A DNA stretch of 64,000 bases, from positions 62,001 through 126,000 of the forward strand of contig NW_023998438.1 in the NCBI RefSeq assembly GCF_014805625.2. Reading direction: 5' to 3'. This document shows positions 1 to 10,740 of this stretch, piece after piece (position 1 is the first letter of the stretch; each line of letters opens with the position of its first letter). Under the pieces are notes generated by a model. That model searched no databases and was not told the origin of the DNA. It worked only from the letters and a program-made list of their open reading frames with translations. The position numbers and the translations under genes are program-made. This stretch comes from Glossina fuscipes. Its lineage: Eukaryota > Arthropoda > Insecta > Diptera > Glossinidae.

Positions 1-505
1 ATATAAGTAAAAGCAAAAAAAAAAAAAGGAAAAGTTGCGCGCATGATTTTCGGTTTAGGCTATATTTTAAATAATCACCTTTCGCTGATCTATTATCTTT
101 AGAACTATCATCGCTAGGTTAGTAATACAACATAAGGCACCTGAAGCAGATGAAGATTTTCTTGCTATGAATTGCATATATTGGCATCGTTCAGAAAATT
201 AATATTTAAAATTAAATGCGATGTCTGTAAAATCTTTCCGTCACAAGCGCCCAATCTCTTGATCATGATTGACTATAATTTTCTACATGGGGGGATCTTT
301 CGAAAACAATTTAAATGTTTTTCAAAGAGAATTGGTCCCATTTTTGAACACCTAAATTCCTTTAACTAGGCCAGTTGACGATTACAAAGGTTAACGAAAG
401 AGCTGGATGATCATTTGAATAAATTATATTTTTTTATATAGGGTCTTTGGGAAAGTGTTGTTCACTTTTGGAATAAAACATAATACAAATCACTATTTCT
501 ATCTT
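1..505. other. Unrecognised AT-rich DNA
   Basis: No gene, transposon end or tandem repeat recognised. There is a short A-run near position 17-27. The small open frame at 172-369 has no recognisable motif and no splice or start context that would support an exon. Confidence 0.5.
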
Positions 506-825
506 CTAATTATGGTCCGAAATGGTTTGCTGAACTGAATTAAGGCTTTCCGAGATTTGCGATGTTGTCAGAAAAGGATCTTGCTCAACAACATCGTCGT
601 CGATCAGAGATGATCGCCCAAAACATGTCTTATCCAAAAGGTCGAGATCATCTCTTTCATTTTCGAACCATCAGAAACTGAACCTCCGCCAAATACATTC
701 AATAAATTTCTACAACCTTCTGTAGCATTTCCACCTCGTTGTTGGAATTCTTGCAAAATACAGTGGCAGACGAAAGTAAAAAATCGTCTTGTCACCAATG
801 TCAACTTGTTTGCAAAAGCGAACAA
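506..825 (-). pseudogene. Decayed mariner transposase, N-terminal DNA-binding part
   Basis: Seen: on the minus strand, one frame (about 762-667) reads CILQEFQQRGGNATEGCRN followed by LLNVFGGGSVSDG. This has the pattern of the first helix-turn-helix of mariner transposases (EF..G.NATEA.RN....FGEG.VS). A second frame (613-506) reads SSLIDDDVVEQDPFLTTSQI then SESLNSVQQTISDHN, matching the second helix-turn-helix (VDDD.L..LVE.DP..TT..I.E.LN.S..T.S.H). The junction needs a frame change near 613-666, and the linker with the GDFSL and GRPS motifs is missing. Known: these two motifs bind the inverted repeats. Inferred: an old, inactive copy, with no catalytic domain nearby on this strand. It could be any mariner subfamily. 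Confidence 0.75.
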
Positions 826-984
826 AGCAGATAGTTGAGTGACTCGGGCCCCTAGCCCCTTGATGTCTTATGCACGTGTGTATGTTACAAGAAAGTCTTC
901 ACCGTCCTAAAAACCACTTGCTGAACGTGCGATGGTACTCTAGTTTACCGGTCTATCGTTGAAAGGTATCTCTGCTCTTAATCT

Positions 985-1376
985 CCTTTTCCTCTACACC
1001 GCTTGTGGTGGAGGGTATATTAAGTTTGTGCGGACGCATATAACAAGCAAATGGGCTTAAGATAGATAAACTTTTTATTATACCGATTGATTCGGAAAAT
1101 GATTCTAAGCCAGTCTGTCTGTCTATTCATATTTCGTGTTCATGTTACAGGGTCCAATTTTTGCTTTACTTTGATGACCACCTAATAAATTTTGCTTCAA
1201 AGATGAACGTCATTAAACATGGTTCGGATCGGAACAGTTTTCGGCCACTTCCCATATAAAACCATGTTTTGAAAAGTAATCACATGAATGACTGTACTAA
1301 GCGAAGTAATCTAGGAGCTTAACTGCATTTAACATAATGCTGGACTGTGTGCCCCAATAATATTTTTATTTGTTTC
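985..1376 (+). mobile_element. Helentron-like family A copy, near full length
   Basis: It opens with a palindrome (CTACACCGC-TT-GTGGTGGAG) and GGGTATATTAAGTTTGTGCGGACG, continues through a CTGTCTGTC core at about 1113-1124 and GGTTCGGATCGG near 1221. It ends in a degenerate tail ending ATTTTTATTTGTTT, the counterpart of TTCTTACTTGTTT in better copies. There is no coding capacity. The start and end parallel DINE-1/INE-1-like non-autonomous Helentrons of flies. Confidence 0.75.
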
Positions 1377-2064
1377 TTCTGATAAAAGTTGCAAACCTCG
1401 CCAGCAGGCACGTGAGATTAAAACGTTCGCAATTCTTAACGGATTTATTTATTTATAAAGTGATCACGCCTTCGAAATTCGCCAAGTCAATTTTTTCTCA
1501 TCTCGAATCTTAAGAGGTTCTGGGTTTTTGTTATTTTTCATTTCCTCGACATTGCATGGCCGAGTTTTTCCTTCATTTTAACAAAACTTTTGCAAAATTC
1601 GAAAGCGCTTCCCATACCGAACAAACTGAGTTCGATCGTGATGGAACAGTTACAATGGTGTAAATCTCGACTGGTTCTCCTTCTTGGATCTTAACAAATG
1701 ATTTTATAGTCATAATATGCAAGCAAATTCTAACCTTATTCGTAATTCCAAAAAGAGGTGTTAGATAAAACAGGTATGTAGTGTAGATATGAAACCGAAG
1801 ATTTTGTATAGAAAACAGAAGTTTACCGTATGCAACTGGTAAAAAAGTTTTTTTTCGGAAACTAGCCCATGGCTAGTCGTATATTTGTCCCATATGTTTG
1901 ACAATTTATGGATACTACACTGAAAAAACTTTTGCTTTTTGGAGGCAGACTAGCGCTTTCCGCGCTCAGCAATTGCGTTTCCTATCAATATAAACGAGGG
2001 GTAATGGCAGCAACACCAGTATGGTGCGCAAGTTGCTCACCGTTTGCATTTGCTGCATAGATTT
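1377..2064. other. Unrecognised DNA
   Basis: No feature recognised. The stretch borders a mariner relic on its right, so part may be unrecognisable transposon flank (the C-terminal third of that transposase would lie here on the minus strand). I could not find its SPD motif. Confidence 0.4.
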
Positions 2065-2400
2065 GCTGTATAGATGGATAGACGGATGCCGTGCAAACAA
2101 GCGGCCTTTCGTTGTCTTTTTTGATATTTTCCTCGTTCCTTGAATAGCGAGCTCGCTTCCAATCGACTAAATGCTGTTGATAGGTGCGTTTCATCAGACA
2201 TTAACACCTAATAACAGATCACGCTCTTCTGGCTCCGCCAAATGTAGAATATTGTCGTCTTGCCAAAGTGATTCAGTCCCGCAAGTGATAAGGATGGTAC
2301 ACCTGAATCTAGTTGTGGATTTTTGCATCTGAGATTCACTTTCCATCCCCAGCTAGGATACGAAGTGAAAAGGCTTTCTTCTGTATTGTTCGGAAGAGGG
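2065..2400 (-). pseudogene. Decayed mariner transposase, central catalytic region
   Basis: Seen: the minus-strand frame ending at 2208 contains GVPSLSLAGLNHFGKTTIFY followed by IWRSQKSVICY. This parallels the mariner stretch G.PS.S.AKPN.HGKKVML.IWWDQKGVVYYELL between the first and second catalytic aspartates. After a stop and frame change, TYQQHLVDWKRARYSRNEE (about 2188-2130) parallels RYR.QL..L.RALKEKRP. The expected HDNARPH second aspartate motif is replaced by unrelated residues (about 2100-2070), so the copy could not catalyse transposition. The family call rests on motif spacing and order rather than on any perfect block. It is a separate copy from the relic at 506-825, because the order on the strand is wrong for one element. 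Confidence 0.6.
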
Positions 2401-3149
2401 AAAAGTGCTATCGGCGAATGCTGTTTATCTGACAGTTGTGTAGTGACTACAAAAAAACGCACAATGTCAGGTAGGTACGTTCTCTGCAAGGCCATCTACG
2501 TGCATCTATTCTGTAGATGTTCCGATTTCATAATGCTTGCCCAAATTTCTAATGCCTTATTGATTTTTTCTTAAGATCGTCTTTTGTTGAGATAATCTTA
2601 CCTTTTTTGTATATAGAAGTGAGCTTAACCAGCAATTCAGCCTTGGATGTGTGGCTTTATTTTTCCTTTTGTCTGATTTGTTATGATAATTGGTAAACTG
2701 GATAGAAAATTTAGTAGAATTCAAAGAGAACTTCTTCTTGTATGTAAAAAACGCTTTAGGCAATTTTCGAAGATTTTATAAACATTAATCAAAAAATGTT
2801 TAAATTTCTTAAATATATTTTGTTTTTTTATTTTGGATTTAGATAAATCGTTAGTAATTATTATGTTAGTTTGCCTAAAGGGCTTTATTGTTAACAAAAT
2901 TTTATTTTTTTCTTATCATATATACGTTGTGGTAAAGTTTATAATAATTTCAGGCGAATGCTTAGCGTTATCAAAAAAATATTCAAATCAACTTTCAAAA
3001 TATATTCGCTAAAGATTTATTCAATCTTTATAGGATTGAATTGAAATAGTTTTTGAGGCTTTTAATCGGGAATTTCTTGTCTGCTCTGCGTGATATTTTA
3101 TATTTCGAAAGAATGTGGCCTGCAAATTTTCTATTCTTTTTGTCAACAT
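2401..3149. other. Unrecognised AT-rich DNA
   Basis: Strongly AT-rich with T and A runs. The open frames on both strands here carry no family motif that I can name. Nothing else recognised. Confidence 0.5.
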
Positions 3150-3740
3150 TATTACAGCACCTGCGGTGCAAAGATATATTGGGTTTGTGCGAATGACTTG
3201 AAAGAGGCCCATATTTTCGAAGAATTACTTTTTAAATCGACCAAAACTCTTCTGTCCGTCTGTCCGTCCTATTTTCATCTTCAACACCCAGCAAGACTTG
3301 AGATAGATCCATGTTATCTTTCTATATCAAAGAATCATTTTCTAAAGCGATCTAAGCTCGTCTGCCCGTCTGTCCGTCTTGCTTTCTTTTCATCTTCAAC
3401 ACCCAGCAAGACTTGAGATAGATCCGTAGTTCCTTTCTAAAACAAAAATTCACTTTTCGAGTCGACCTAAGCTTGTCTGTTCGTTTCCCCCTCCTGTTTT
3501 CTTTTCATCTTCAATGTCGTCTACGTATCTCTCCATTTTGTATTCAGCCTATACATCGAAATATTTGAAATATTTTGATGAAATTTAATTCACTGAAATG
3601 TTTTGGCCCAAGAATGAATACTATTGAAAATGGTTCGGATTGGACCACATCCCATATAACATCTTATTATGAAGAGTCGTTACACTAATAATTGCAGTGT
3701 AATATAGACTTATGGTGGATTGAGGCTTTCTGTTTTTAAA
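3150..3740 (+). mobile_element. Helentron-like family A copy with internal tandem expansion
   Basis: Starts at a degraded 5' palindrome (CAGCACCTGCGGTGC) followed by GATATATTGGGTTTGTGCG. The core is expanded by a 115-bp tandem repeat (listed separately). It then runs through GGTTCGGATTGGACCAC near 3631 and the CATATAACATCTTATTATGA block to a weak end around GGTGGATTGAGGC at 3714-3740. The 108-codon frame at 3090-3416 is this repeat read as protein and is not a gene. Confidence 0.7.
3241..3520 (+). repeat. 115-bp tandem repeat, about 2.4 units
   Basis: The marker CATCTTCAAC/T starts at 3276, 3391 and 3506, exactly 115 bp apart each time. Between markers the units share ACACCCAGCAAGACTTGAGA, TAGATCC and a CTAAGCT(C/T)GTCTG segment. 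It is a local expansion of the family A core. Confidence 0.85.
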
Positions 3741-5629
3741 ATTATTAGGATCTAAAAATAAAGTTATTTTTATTTTATATGATGTAATGATGTTGGAAAC
3801 ATTATCTGAGATGTGTATCGAGAATGGTGTACAGGCAGAGAAAAATATGTATTCCCAAAATGAATATTTTCAAAATCATTAAAAAACATCATTTGCCTGT
3901 ACCGAAAACGATACATGCGATATGAATACGTCATCGATTCATAAGCAGCTTCTCAGGAGCCTCCAAATAAAAGTTGTTCTTCAGTAATGGCTTCCTAAAA
4001 TTTTATAGATTTTTCTCCGGAGCTCCCAACAGAGTTTTTCTTAGGAGCTTTGAAATACCTATCTGCGTGCAACATAGTTTCTCCGTTTAGTTTGGGATTG
4101 CAGTTTTTTCCTCTTTGAAATCGAAGTGGACCACACGTAGTAAAAATAATTTTTTTTTTGTGGAAATAATTGACCGATTTTGACCTATTGCTTGATTTAA
4201 AACATCTAATTAGTTCGGATGAATTTTTTGATAAATTTCTCTCTCTTTGAAAGTAATTAGAAATCTAACAACGTAGAGAGGCCAAGCTTCGTAATGCAAA
4301 ACCCGTCCAGGAACTGTTGCCTGCACTGAAATGGCGTTTGTTCTCCTCCCAGTTGCTTGTTTTAGCTGTCAATCATAATTCTCTCTTTAAGCTCACATCG
4401 ATTTTTAATTAATGATACTTCAAAAGAATGAAGTGGATATCAAGTCGGTGTTTGCGGCTTGTAATGCTCAATGCAATAGTATATACTCGGTCGTAGATAT
4501 AGTGAGTGCTCAGCCGTGATACGCATCCGCTAAGCTGCTGTTACTTTTTGTCACTTTCTCCTTTTCTCCTTCTTTCTGGCCATGCCATGTGTAAGAAACA
4601 TCCTTTAAGGAATTGGTCATAATAATAAAAAAAAAAAAAAATGCATCGTTAGCGAATATTATTTATTAGCTTCATTTTCCATTAAAAAAAGAAAAAAACT
4701 AATAATGACTTCTTCTATCCAAATGTAAAAGAAACGCTATTAAAGTTCCTACATTTTAGATGTCGTTGAGTTAATTCAATAAGAGATGTAGTGCATTTAG
4801 AATAATTGCATGAAATGTAATATACAAGCGTAGGGTATGCTGTATTCAACCGATTCATATGTTTTAGTTTATTTAATGCCATCATTTCTTTCGTACGGGC
4901 ATTGACAGTATCAGGTCAACAGTAGACATGAAAAAATCTTGTCTGCAAACGAATGCAATAAAATATGAAATTTCATGAAATTTGATATTTAATTCTTTTT
5001 GACCAGCAACATTTTTCCATCAAACATACTTACCAACATACAGAAACTGAGTCACTTTTTTCTTCTTATTTATTTATTTATTTTTTTTATTTTTTTCAAG
5101 TGAAATTAGGTGAAACAGATGCTGGAGTGTTTTATAAGAAATATGAAAAACGAAAAAACACACACAAAAATTATTAGCTCTCGTTGGTTGGATTTCTGAA
5201 AAAATTCCTTAAACAAGTAATTTCATATTGGTTACATTCCACTTAAAATGTATCCGGAATTTTATTGGCAAAAATAGTAGCCTTGTACACAAAAAACTTG
5301 ACTCAGCAATTGACGCGGCCTCGACCCAAGCTCTTATCAAGATCTTGCTCTTTTGCTTTGGAAATTTTCGCTTAAGAAAACAAAAGAAGTCATATTAAAT
5401 GAATAGCGGGCATGTTCGATCGCATTGGTTAAAGGGCTAGATAGCATTAAAGGCCAGAAAAGGAGAAGAACTTATTAAGCGTAATTTTAAGTATTAGAAA
5501 GGAAAGATTATGAAAAAAATGGCAACACTACAAATACTTCGAACAACGTAAAATCATTTTATCCACTCTCCCGTACCTAAAGAACTATATAGGGTGTTTT
5601 GAATATATTCGTTTGTTTTAAGATTTTTT
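3741..5629. other. Unrecognised DNA
   Basis: About 1.9 kb without a recognised gene, transposon end or tandem repeat. It holds only short homopolymer runs (A-run near 4627-4640, T-run near 5080-5095). Confidence 0.5.
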
Positions 5630-5835
5630 TTCGGATGTCCCTTATTCGCGTCACACGGGGAAGGTCAAAGAGAAGAGAAGGAAGGAGTTAGGGAAGTGGG
5701 TGCCTGCCCAAACCTTTACCGAGACTCACTGTAGGTATGACCGTAGTTAACTTTACCGAGTTTGAGATTTGAACCCGCGTATAGTGACGTAGTAATCGCT
5801 ATTCTTACCTACTCGACTAGCGAATGCTTGAGTGG
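5630..5835 (-). mobile_element. tRNA-derived SINE copy
   Basis: On the minus strand an A-box-like CTAGTCGAGTAGGTAAG (5804-5820) is followed about 30 nt later by a B-box-like GGGTTCAAATCTC (5764-5776), the spacing of an RNA polymerase III promoter in a tRNA. The body is pyrimidine-rich (CCCACTTCCCTAACTCC). The tail reads GACGCGAATAAGGGACATCC (5633-5652), which recurs in the copies at 27385 and 38310. No terminal CCA or intact cloverleaf is seen, so this is a retroposon rather than a tRNA gene. Confidence 0.65.
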
Positions 5836-6000
5836 AAAAGGTCAAGTTTCGATTAAAAGAGAAAGTCGCTCTTCTATTAATATTGGATGTACAAATTAGT
5901 TTGGCCCGTTTTCTAAGAGTATGGTGCGCTGACTAAAACTATGACTTCTTCATTTGAAATTAGGATTTTTAAGCTATAAACAGGCTTGATATATATGTTA

Positions 6001-6333
6001 TTATACTCCACACCACTTGAGGTGTACGGGTTTATTAAGTTTGTACGTAAGTATACATGCATATGGACCTCCTATTGATTTAAAGTAACTTTTTGGTCCT
6101 TCCGTCTGTCATGTTTTCTTGTGTTCACAGTCGCAGTTTTTGAGGTATTTTGATTCAACTAAGTACAACAGTTTGTTTTGGCCCAAAGAGGAACACGGTT
6201 GAAAATCGGATCAGTTTTCGGAGCAATTCCCATATAGCGCCTTATTTAGAAAAATCGTTATATATATAACTTTAGGCTGGCGTAGCGTATTTAATGGTGG
6301 CACATGCATCGCTATAGTGTTCTTACTTGTTTT
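6001..6333 (+). mobile_element. Helentron-like family A copy, short type, both ends present
   Basis: 5' end TTATACTCCACACCACTTGA with its inverted partner AGGTGTACGGGT, then TTATTAAGTTTGTACG and a core CCTTCCGTCTGTC near 6100. The AGTTTTTGAGGTATTTTGAT block and GTTTTGGCCCAAAG follow. The 3' end has AATGGTGGCACATGCATCGC and then TAGTGTTCTTACTTGTTTT. This is one of the clearest full-length short copies, about 333 bp. Confidence 0.85.
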
Positions 6334-6819
6334 ATACTTGCGATATATATCAGTCATCGGTCAGTCTATCTGCCGGGATTAAAAAAACTTCAAGCAAAAC
6401 TTCAAAAAAATAAAGGACCGCAGAACAGTAAAAACATGGCAGATGATTAGATTTTATATATATTGACAAAAGATAACTTAGTAGATATGCTTTCAGCGAT
6501 GTGAAGGATCGAATGCATGAATGAAGAAAAATTCATTAACACAACTTAATATTGACAGTAGATGCGCCACGGCATCCAACGATCGAATAATCATAATCCA
6601 GGCTAAGGTAAGGCATTAACATGGGTTGGTAGGGAGACATTGGTAACAACGCCGTGCCTCTTATCACTTCTATGGTTTGTTCTAACCAAATGAATCAAGA
6701 AAGATTCCGACAACCATTGATGAAGTCGCGATAAAATATGGACGCCATTATGACGTGAGTTTTCAGTATGTCGAAATTCGGCCCCGTAAAGCGATATTAA
6801 CTCAAGAAATGATTGCTGT
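6334..6819. other. Unrecognised DNA left of a mariner relic
   Basis: No motif identified. Since the relic to the right is on the plus strand, eroded upstream transposase sequence could lie here, but no helix-turn-helix or IWW motif is legible. Confidence 0.4.
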
Positions 6820-7063
6820 TCTAATCACGAATATCCAACCCTTCCCCTCCCTCTGTTATCACCAGACATTACTCCTTCCCATTAACACGGGTTGTAATAG
6901 ATGGGCTATAGCTTGTGCGGACGGTGCTTCCATTCTTATGACGTTCCCAAACAAAAGACAAGGAATTTTTTCGAGGTGGAAACAAATAGTAGTCAGCGAT
7001 GGGCAATGCGTTAATGAGTCTGTTGATTTATTTTGTTCTGAATTAAACATATTTTTGAAATGA
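6820..7063 (+). pseudogene. Decayed mariner transposase, C-terminal region
   Basis: Seen: one frame reads LPLLSPDITPSH (around 6847-6880), then stops, then MGYSLCGRCFHSYD (to 6942). This parallels mariner SPDIAPSDYHLFRSM..GLAG.RFHSYE. A second frame reads RQGIFSRWKQIVVSDGQC (about 6955-7010), parallel to the family's C-terminal RRGI..LPERW.KVVASDGQYF. The third catalytic aspartate is replaced by H in PSH, with a stop next to it. At least one frameshift and three stops make it inactive. It looks closest to irritans-type mariners, by eye. The 102-codon frame at 6755-7063 is the shifted part of this relic, not a host gene. Confidence 0.8.
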
Positions 7064-7289
7064 AATGAAAAGAACGAAAACTGTTATGCAAATTTCGTGT
7101 GGGAAGGTTTAAAAAATGATGTTATGTTTAAAAATTCAACATATTTTGAAACACTTAATATTTTGCCGCGCCTACGACCAGCTTTTAATGTAACACTTGA
7201 CTATTTAAGTCAGTGTAAAAAAAGATACTGATGTTCTGAAAAATTTGCTATGATCTTACTACTTAGGCTAGTAGTTAGAAAAGTTCCCT

Positions 7290-7460
7290 TTGAAAAAACC
7301 AAGACGGAAGCAAGGACGGACAAGCCTAAAGTGATCCAAAAAGTGATTCTGAATCGATCGGTAGAATAAAAGTTGGATTTACTTTAAGTGCTTCTGGGCT
7401 TTGCATACATCCGTACAATTCTAATGTACATTAGAATACCGCAAGTGGTGTAGGGTATAA
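7290..7460 (-). mobile_element. Helentron-like family A, 5' fragment
   Basis: The minus-strand start lies at the right: ...CCGCAAGTGGTGTAGGGTATA at 7439-7459 is the inverse of the TATACCCTACACCAC start. The element runs left through GTGATTCTGAATCGATCGGT to a GGACGGACAAGCC core and then stops. Only the 5' third survives. Confidence 0.8.
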
Positions 7461-9097
7461 AAATTCACCAATCGGTATGGTTCTTAACAAAAATTTACTT
7501 TGATTATTATTAACAGATTAAAAAGTCGTATTCGGCCTTCGATATATGTATCGAACGATTTGAAGTGCCAGCTTTTCACTTAATAGCTCGTAGGGATTGT
7601 AGATTCTTTAGAATGAGAAAAATAAACTAACTGTCGAACTTACTAGTCGTACAAGACGGTTGGCACCTTCACCAAAACGCCAAATAAAAAAAGAATTAGT
7701 TTCCTATAACTTCCTACGGGCAGCTTACCAATAAGATAAAAACTTGCAACAATTTCTTTTACATGATAGATTCCCGATACTATATATGACGAAGATACTA
7801 ACGTTGTGCTTATGTGTTCATGCTTTGCAGACAATTTACTCTGTGTGGTAAAAAATTCAATTCCTTTAATTTTGTGATAAATACGATACACGGCAGTAGC
7901 ACAGCACATACAACAGACAATTTATTGCAAACAAAGCCTGATTGATTTATAGTATATTTATAATATATATGTGCATTGGATAAATTCGTCTTTTTTTTTT
8001 TGTTTCTTTTTTTTTTTTTTTGTTTCTTTTTTCTTATACATAAGAATTCTTTTTTATTTTTCCCTCTTTCGCTATCTCTCTTTCATTTCTCTTGTTTGGG
8101 CGTGTGTATGTGCGTGTGTTTTTATGTTTAAATTGAATTCTTTTATGTCGCCTATCAAGCGTCATCTTGACCTCGAGGTCGAGGTCATCTGACAGTTGAA
8201 TGACATCTATTGTAAGTTCGGTTTAATTTAAGGTTTCTTCTCTTTTTCAAAATTTCTTTCTTGCTTTCTTAAAAGAATTCCACAGATTAGCTACAGTTAT
8301 AGTGTAGTATATGAATAAAAATAAAACCAAATTTGTCAAGCTGTGTAGAAAATTAGAAAAATTATTGTCCTTAAATTCTGTGATAGCCTTGGAGTTATTT
8401 TGTAAATCGATTGAAATGCATTCAATCACTTGGTTAATTCACTGATAGGAAACGACTCCTTATGTATGCATGATCATACCTCAAATGCTGTAGTCATCAT
8501 TAAGCAACATCGTGCTGCCTGTAACGCTTACCAGGTCTCGTTTCAAAGTCAATCAGAGGAAAAGTTCTAAATTGATTCCAGTGTAGCTATCTATTGTTGA
8601 TCGTTTACTGTCGCAAAAGCATTAGCAAAAGTCCTAAGCATTTCTAGCAAGTAGCAATATGCCAAGTGCGAAAATGCATGTGATTCGGTAATCGCGTTCA
8701 GCTTTAACAGAAGACTTATGTGACTTATGGCATTTATTAACCTGAAGTTCGGTATAAAAATCTCCAAAAACTATTTTCAGGAAAGATATTTCGCTTCCAA
8801 AGCTGACATTTGGTGGTTAATTGATCTAACATCTGGTACAAATGTTCCCTAAGGCGGGCAAAATGTGAATTACTCGTCCTGTTGCAGTAAGCGACGCATC
8901 TACATTTAATCAAAGACTTTATTAAAGATTCACTTATCTACTCATATCCGTTTCACTTCAAGTCGTCTTTATTAAAGACGCTTATGAAATTCAGATAGCA
9001 TTTACTCAGAGTTGCCAACTGCGTCGTCTCCACTAATTGTACGACGCAAACATGATTGCCTTTTTCATCATTCTCGCAAAGAAAAATACTGCTCATA
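7461..9097. other. Unrecognised DNA with a T-rich tract
   Basis: Contains a pyrimidine tract of T-runs at about 7989-8070 and a short GACCTCGAGGTCGAGGTC near 8169-8186. No coding or mobile signature recognised. The open frames at 7643-7909, 7971-8192 and 8247-8429 lack family motifs. Confidence 0.5.
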
Positions 9098-9190
9098 AAC
9101 ACTATTCCCTTTCTCCATCCCTCTCTTCCTGTAATTCTATCCTATCACGGTTGTGCTCGCACGTATTGGAGACATTACCCTAGAGGGAAA
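9098..9190 (+). mobile_element. Possible SINE tail fragment
   Basis: A pyrimidine-rich body (CCCTTTCTCCATCCCTCTC) leads to CGCACGTATTGGAGACATTACC, which resembles the SINE tail at 38313-38343 on the other strand and at 27525-27560. No A or B box is legible upstream, so this is at most a 5'-truncated copy. Confidence 0.35.
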
Positions 9191-9830
9191 GAAAATGATG
9201 AATGCTGTTGGCGATTGCTATTTATTTGACACAGAACTCGACATTTTCGTTATTGATATTATGACTGCGTATCGTTGCTGGACATCCAAGCTATAAAAGA
9301 TATATAACTTCCGGCGCAACAGCTACACCCATTTATAGTCATATTCACTTTTTAAATTTACATACTTTGTGTATGCCATATGCTAATTTTTTTCAAATTT
9401 AAGCAGTCATTAAGTGAATGCTTCTGTATAGTGGCCATAGTGGCGGAAAGCTAGGATTATGTTTAGAGAGAAAAATGAGAAGGTTGTAGTATTTATGTAC
9501 ATATGACTTGAATATCGAAATATCTTGTACGATTCGAAAGATCGCTGCAGGTAGATTTGTTTTAACTGCGACCAATATACCTGGAGAACGAGGAGTTGCG
9601 ATAATATGTTCTGCGATATGTGGATAACTTCAGATCGAGCGTATAAAAGAGTAAAAGATATAGCATAGATGAAGATAAAGTGATTAGCATGAGGTGATAT
9701 TTGCTTTATATAGGTTACTAGCTTTTTGTAAAAAAAGTGGATACAATAAGGAAAAGGAACTGAAACATTGCCCGCTGATCTCGTCTTAAGCGGATATTTA
9801 TGTACGAACAATTAGGAGAACATGGTTTTC
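9191..9830. other. Unrecognised DNA with a 133-codon minus-strand open frame
   Basis: An open frame runs on the minus strand from 9811 to 9410. Its product is rich in aromatic and hydroxyl residues, with no signal peptide, domain or repeat that I can name. Its first codons abut the family B element to the right. I regard it as a chance frame in AT-rich DNA and see nothing else here. Confidence 0.4.
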
Positions 9831-10740
9831 TATATCCATCATCGAAGAGTGAGAAGTATATCCATTTTATCAAACGATTCAGAAGGAAGATTCAGAGATT
9901 CCTTTTAATTATGTCCGTCTGTCAGCTCGTCTGTGCAATATCTGTGGTAGACAAAAAGGAAGCTTCTGCTACTGACTTCAAATTTGGCAGAGACATTGGA
10001 AATTCTTGCGCGCCTGTTGGTATTGAAAATGGACTAAATCGGTAGGAGAACATGCCTACTGCGCAATGTAAACTAAGAATACCTTTCAAAAGGAATAAGG
10101 ATTGGTTTTTGCTCATTACTCATAAGCTACTCCAGATAAATCTAGAAAAATATGAATGCGTATTGCAGGGACGACACTTTGCTTTCTATACAAAAATGGG
10201 AAGAATTGAACACGTCCATTCCACTTTGTAGGGTATCACAATTTAATTTTTTGGTCAATAGCTTATATAAAGTATATAAATTCTAGCCCTATTTCAGATG
10301 CGGAATGCTCTTATACCTATCCATCTGTTCGGCTGAATATCTGTCCACGTAGCGTCAAAAACGCCATAAACCATAAACTATATAAATTGTAGCCCAATTT
10401 CAAATTGGAAATGCATCCAACCATTTGGTTGCCTGTCCATCTGTCCGTCTGTCTAATTGGCTAACTGTAGTAAGCGTGGTACACATTCTCCCGTTGGTAT
10501 CCAACCATGTACACCTGTTCGTCTGTCCATCTGTTCGTATGTCTAACTGTATGCTATCTGCGGTACAAATTCTCCCTTTCGAGAATATCGCCTACAAACT
10601 TGCAAAAGAACTTGAAAATGGCCCCAATGTGGTCGCGGAATAACCAAATTTATATTTTTTCTCTTTTTCAATCTCTTATAATATGACGGTGATGGGTATA
10701 AAAGATTCGGTCACAACCAAATATAATTTTCCTATTTGTT
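9831..10740 (+). mobile_element. Helentron-like family B copy, full length
   Basis: 5' end TATATCCATCATCGAAGAGTG, then TATCCATTTTATCAAACG. There are two GTCCGTCTGT-type modules (about 9915 and 10435), the GCTCATTACTCATAA block (10109-10123), and the 3' sub-terminal CGGTGATGGGTATA (10688-10701). A near-perfect hairpin ATTCGGTCACAACCAAAT follows, then the end ATAATTTTCCTATTTGTT. The second module is itself duplicated with a spacing of about 84 bp (TCCAACCAT at 10416 and 10500). No protein is encoded. Confidence 0.85.

Noticed and set aside
9410..9811. 133-codon minus-strand open frame
   Set aside because: No motif, signal peptide or clear membrane topology. Long frames are expected by chance only occasionally here, but nothing supports coding.
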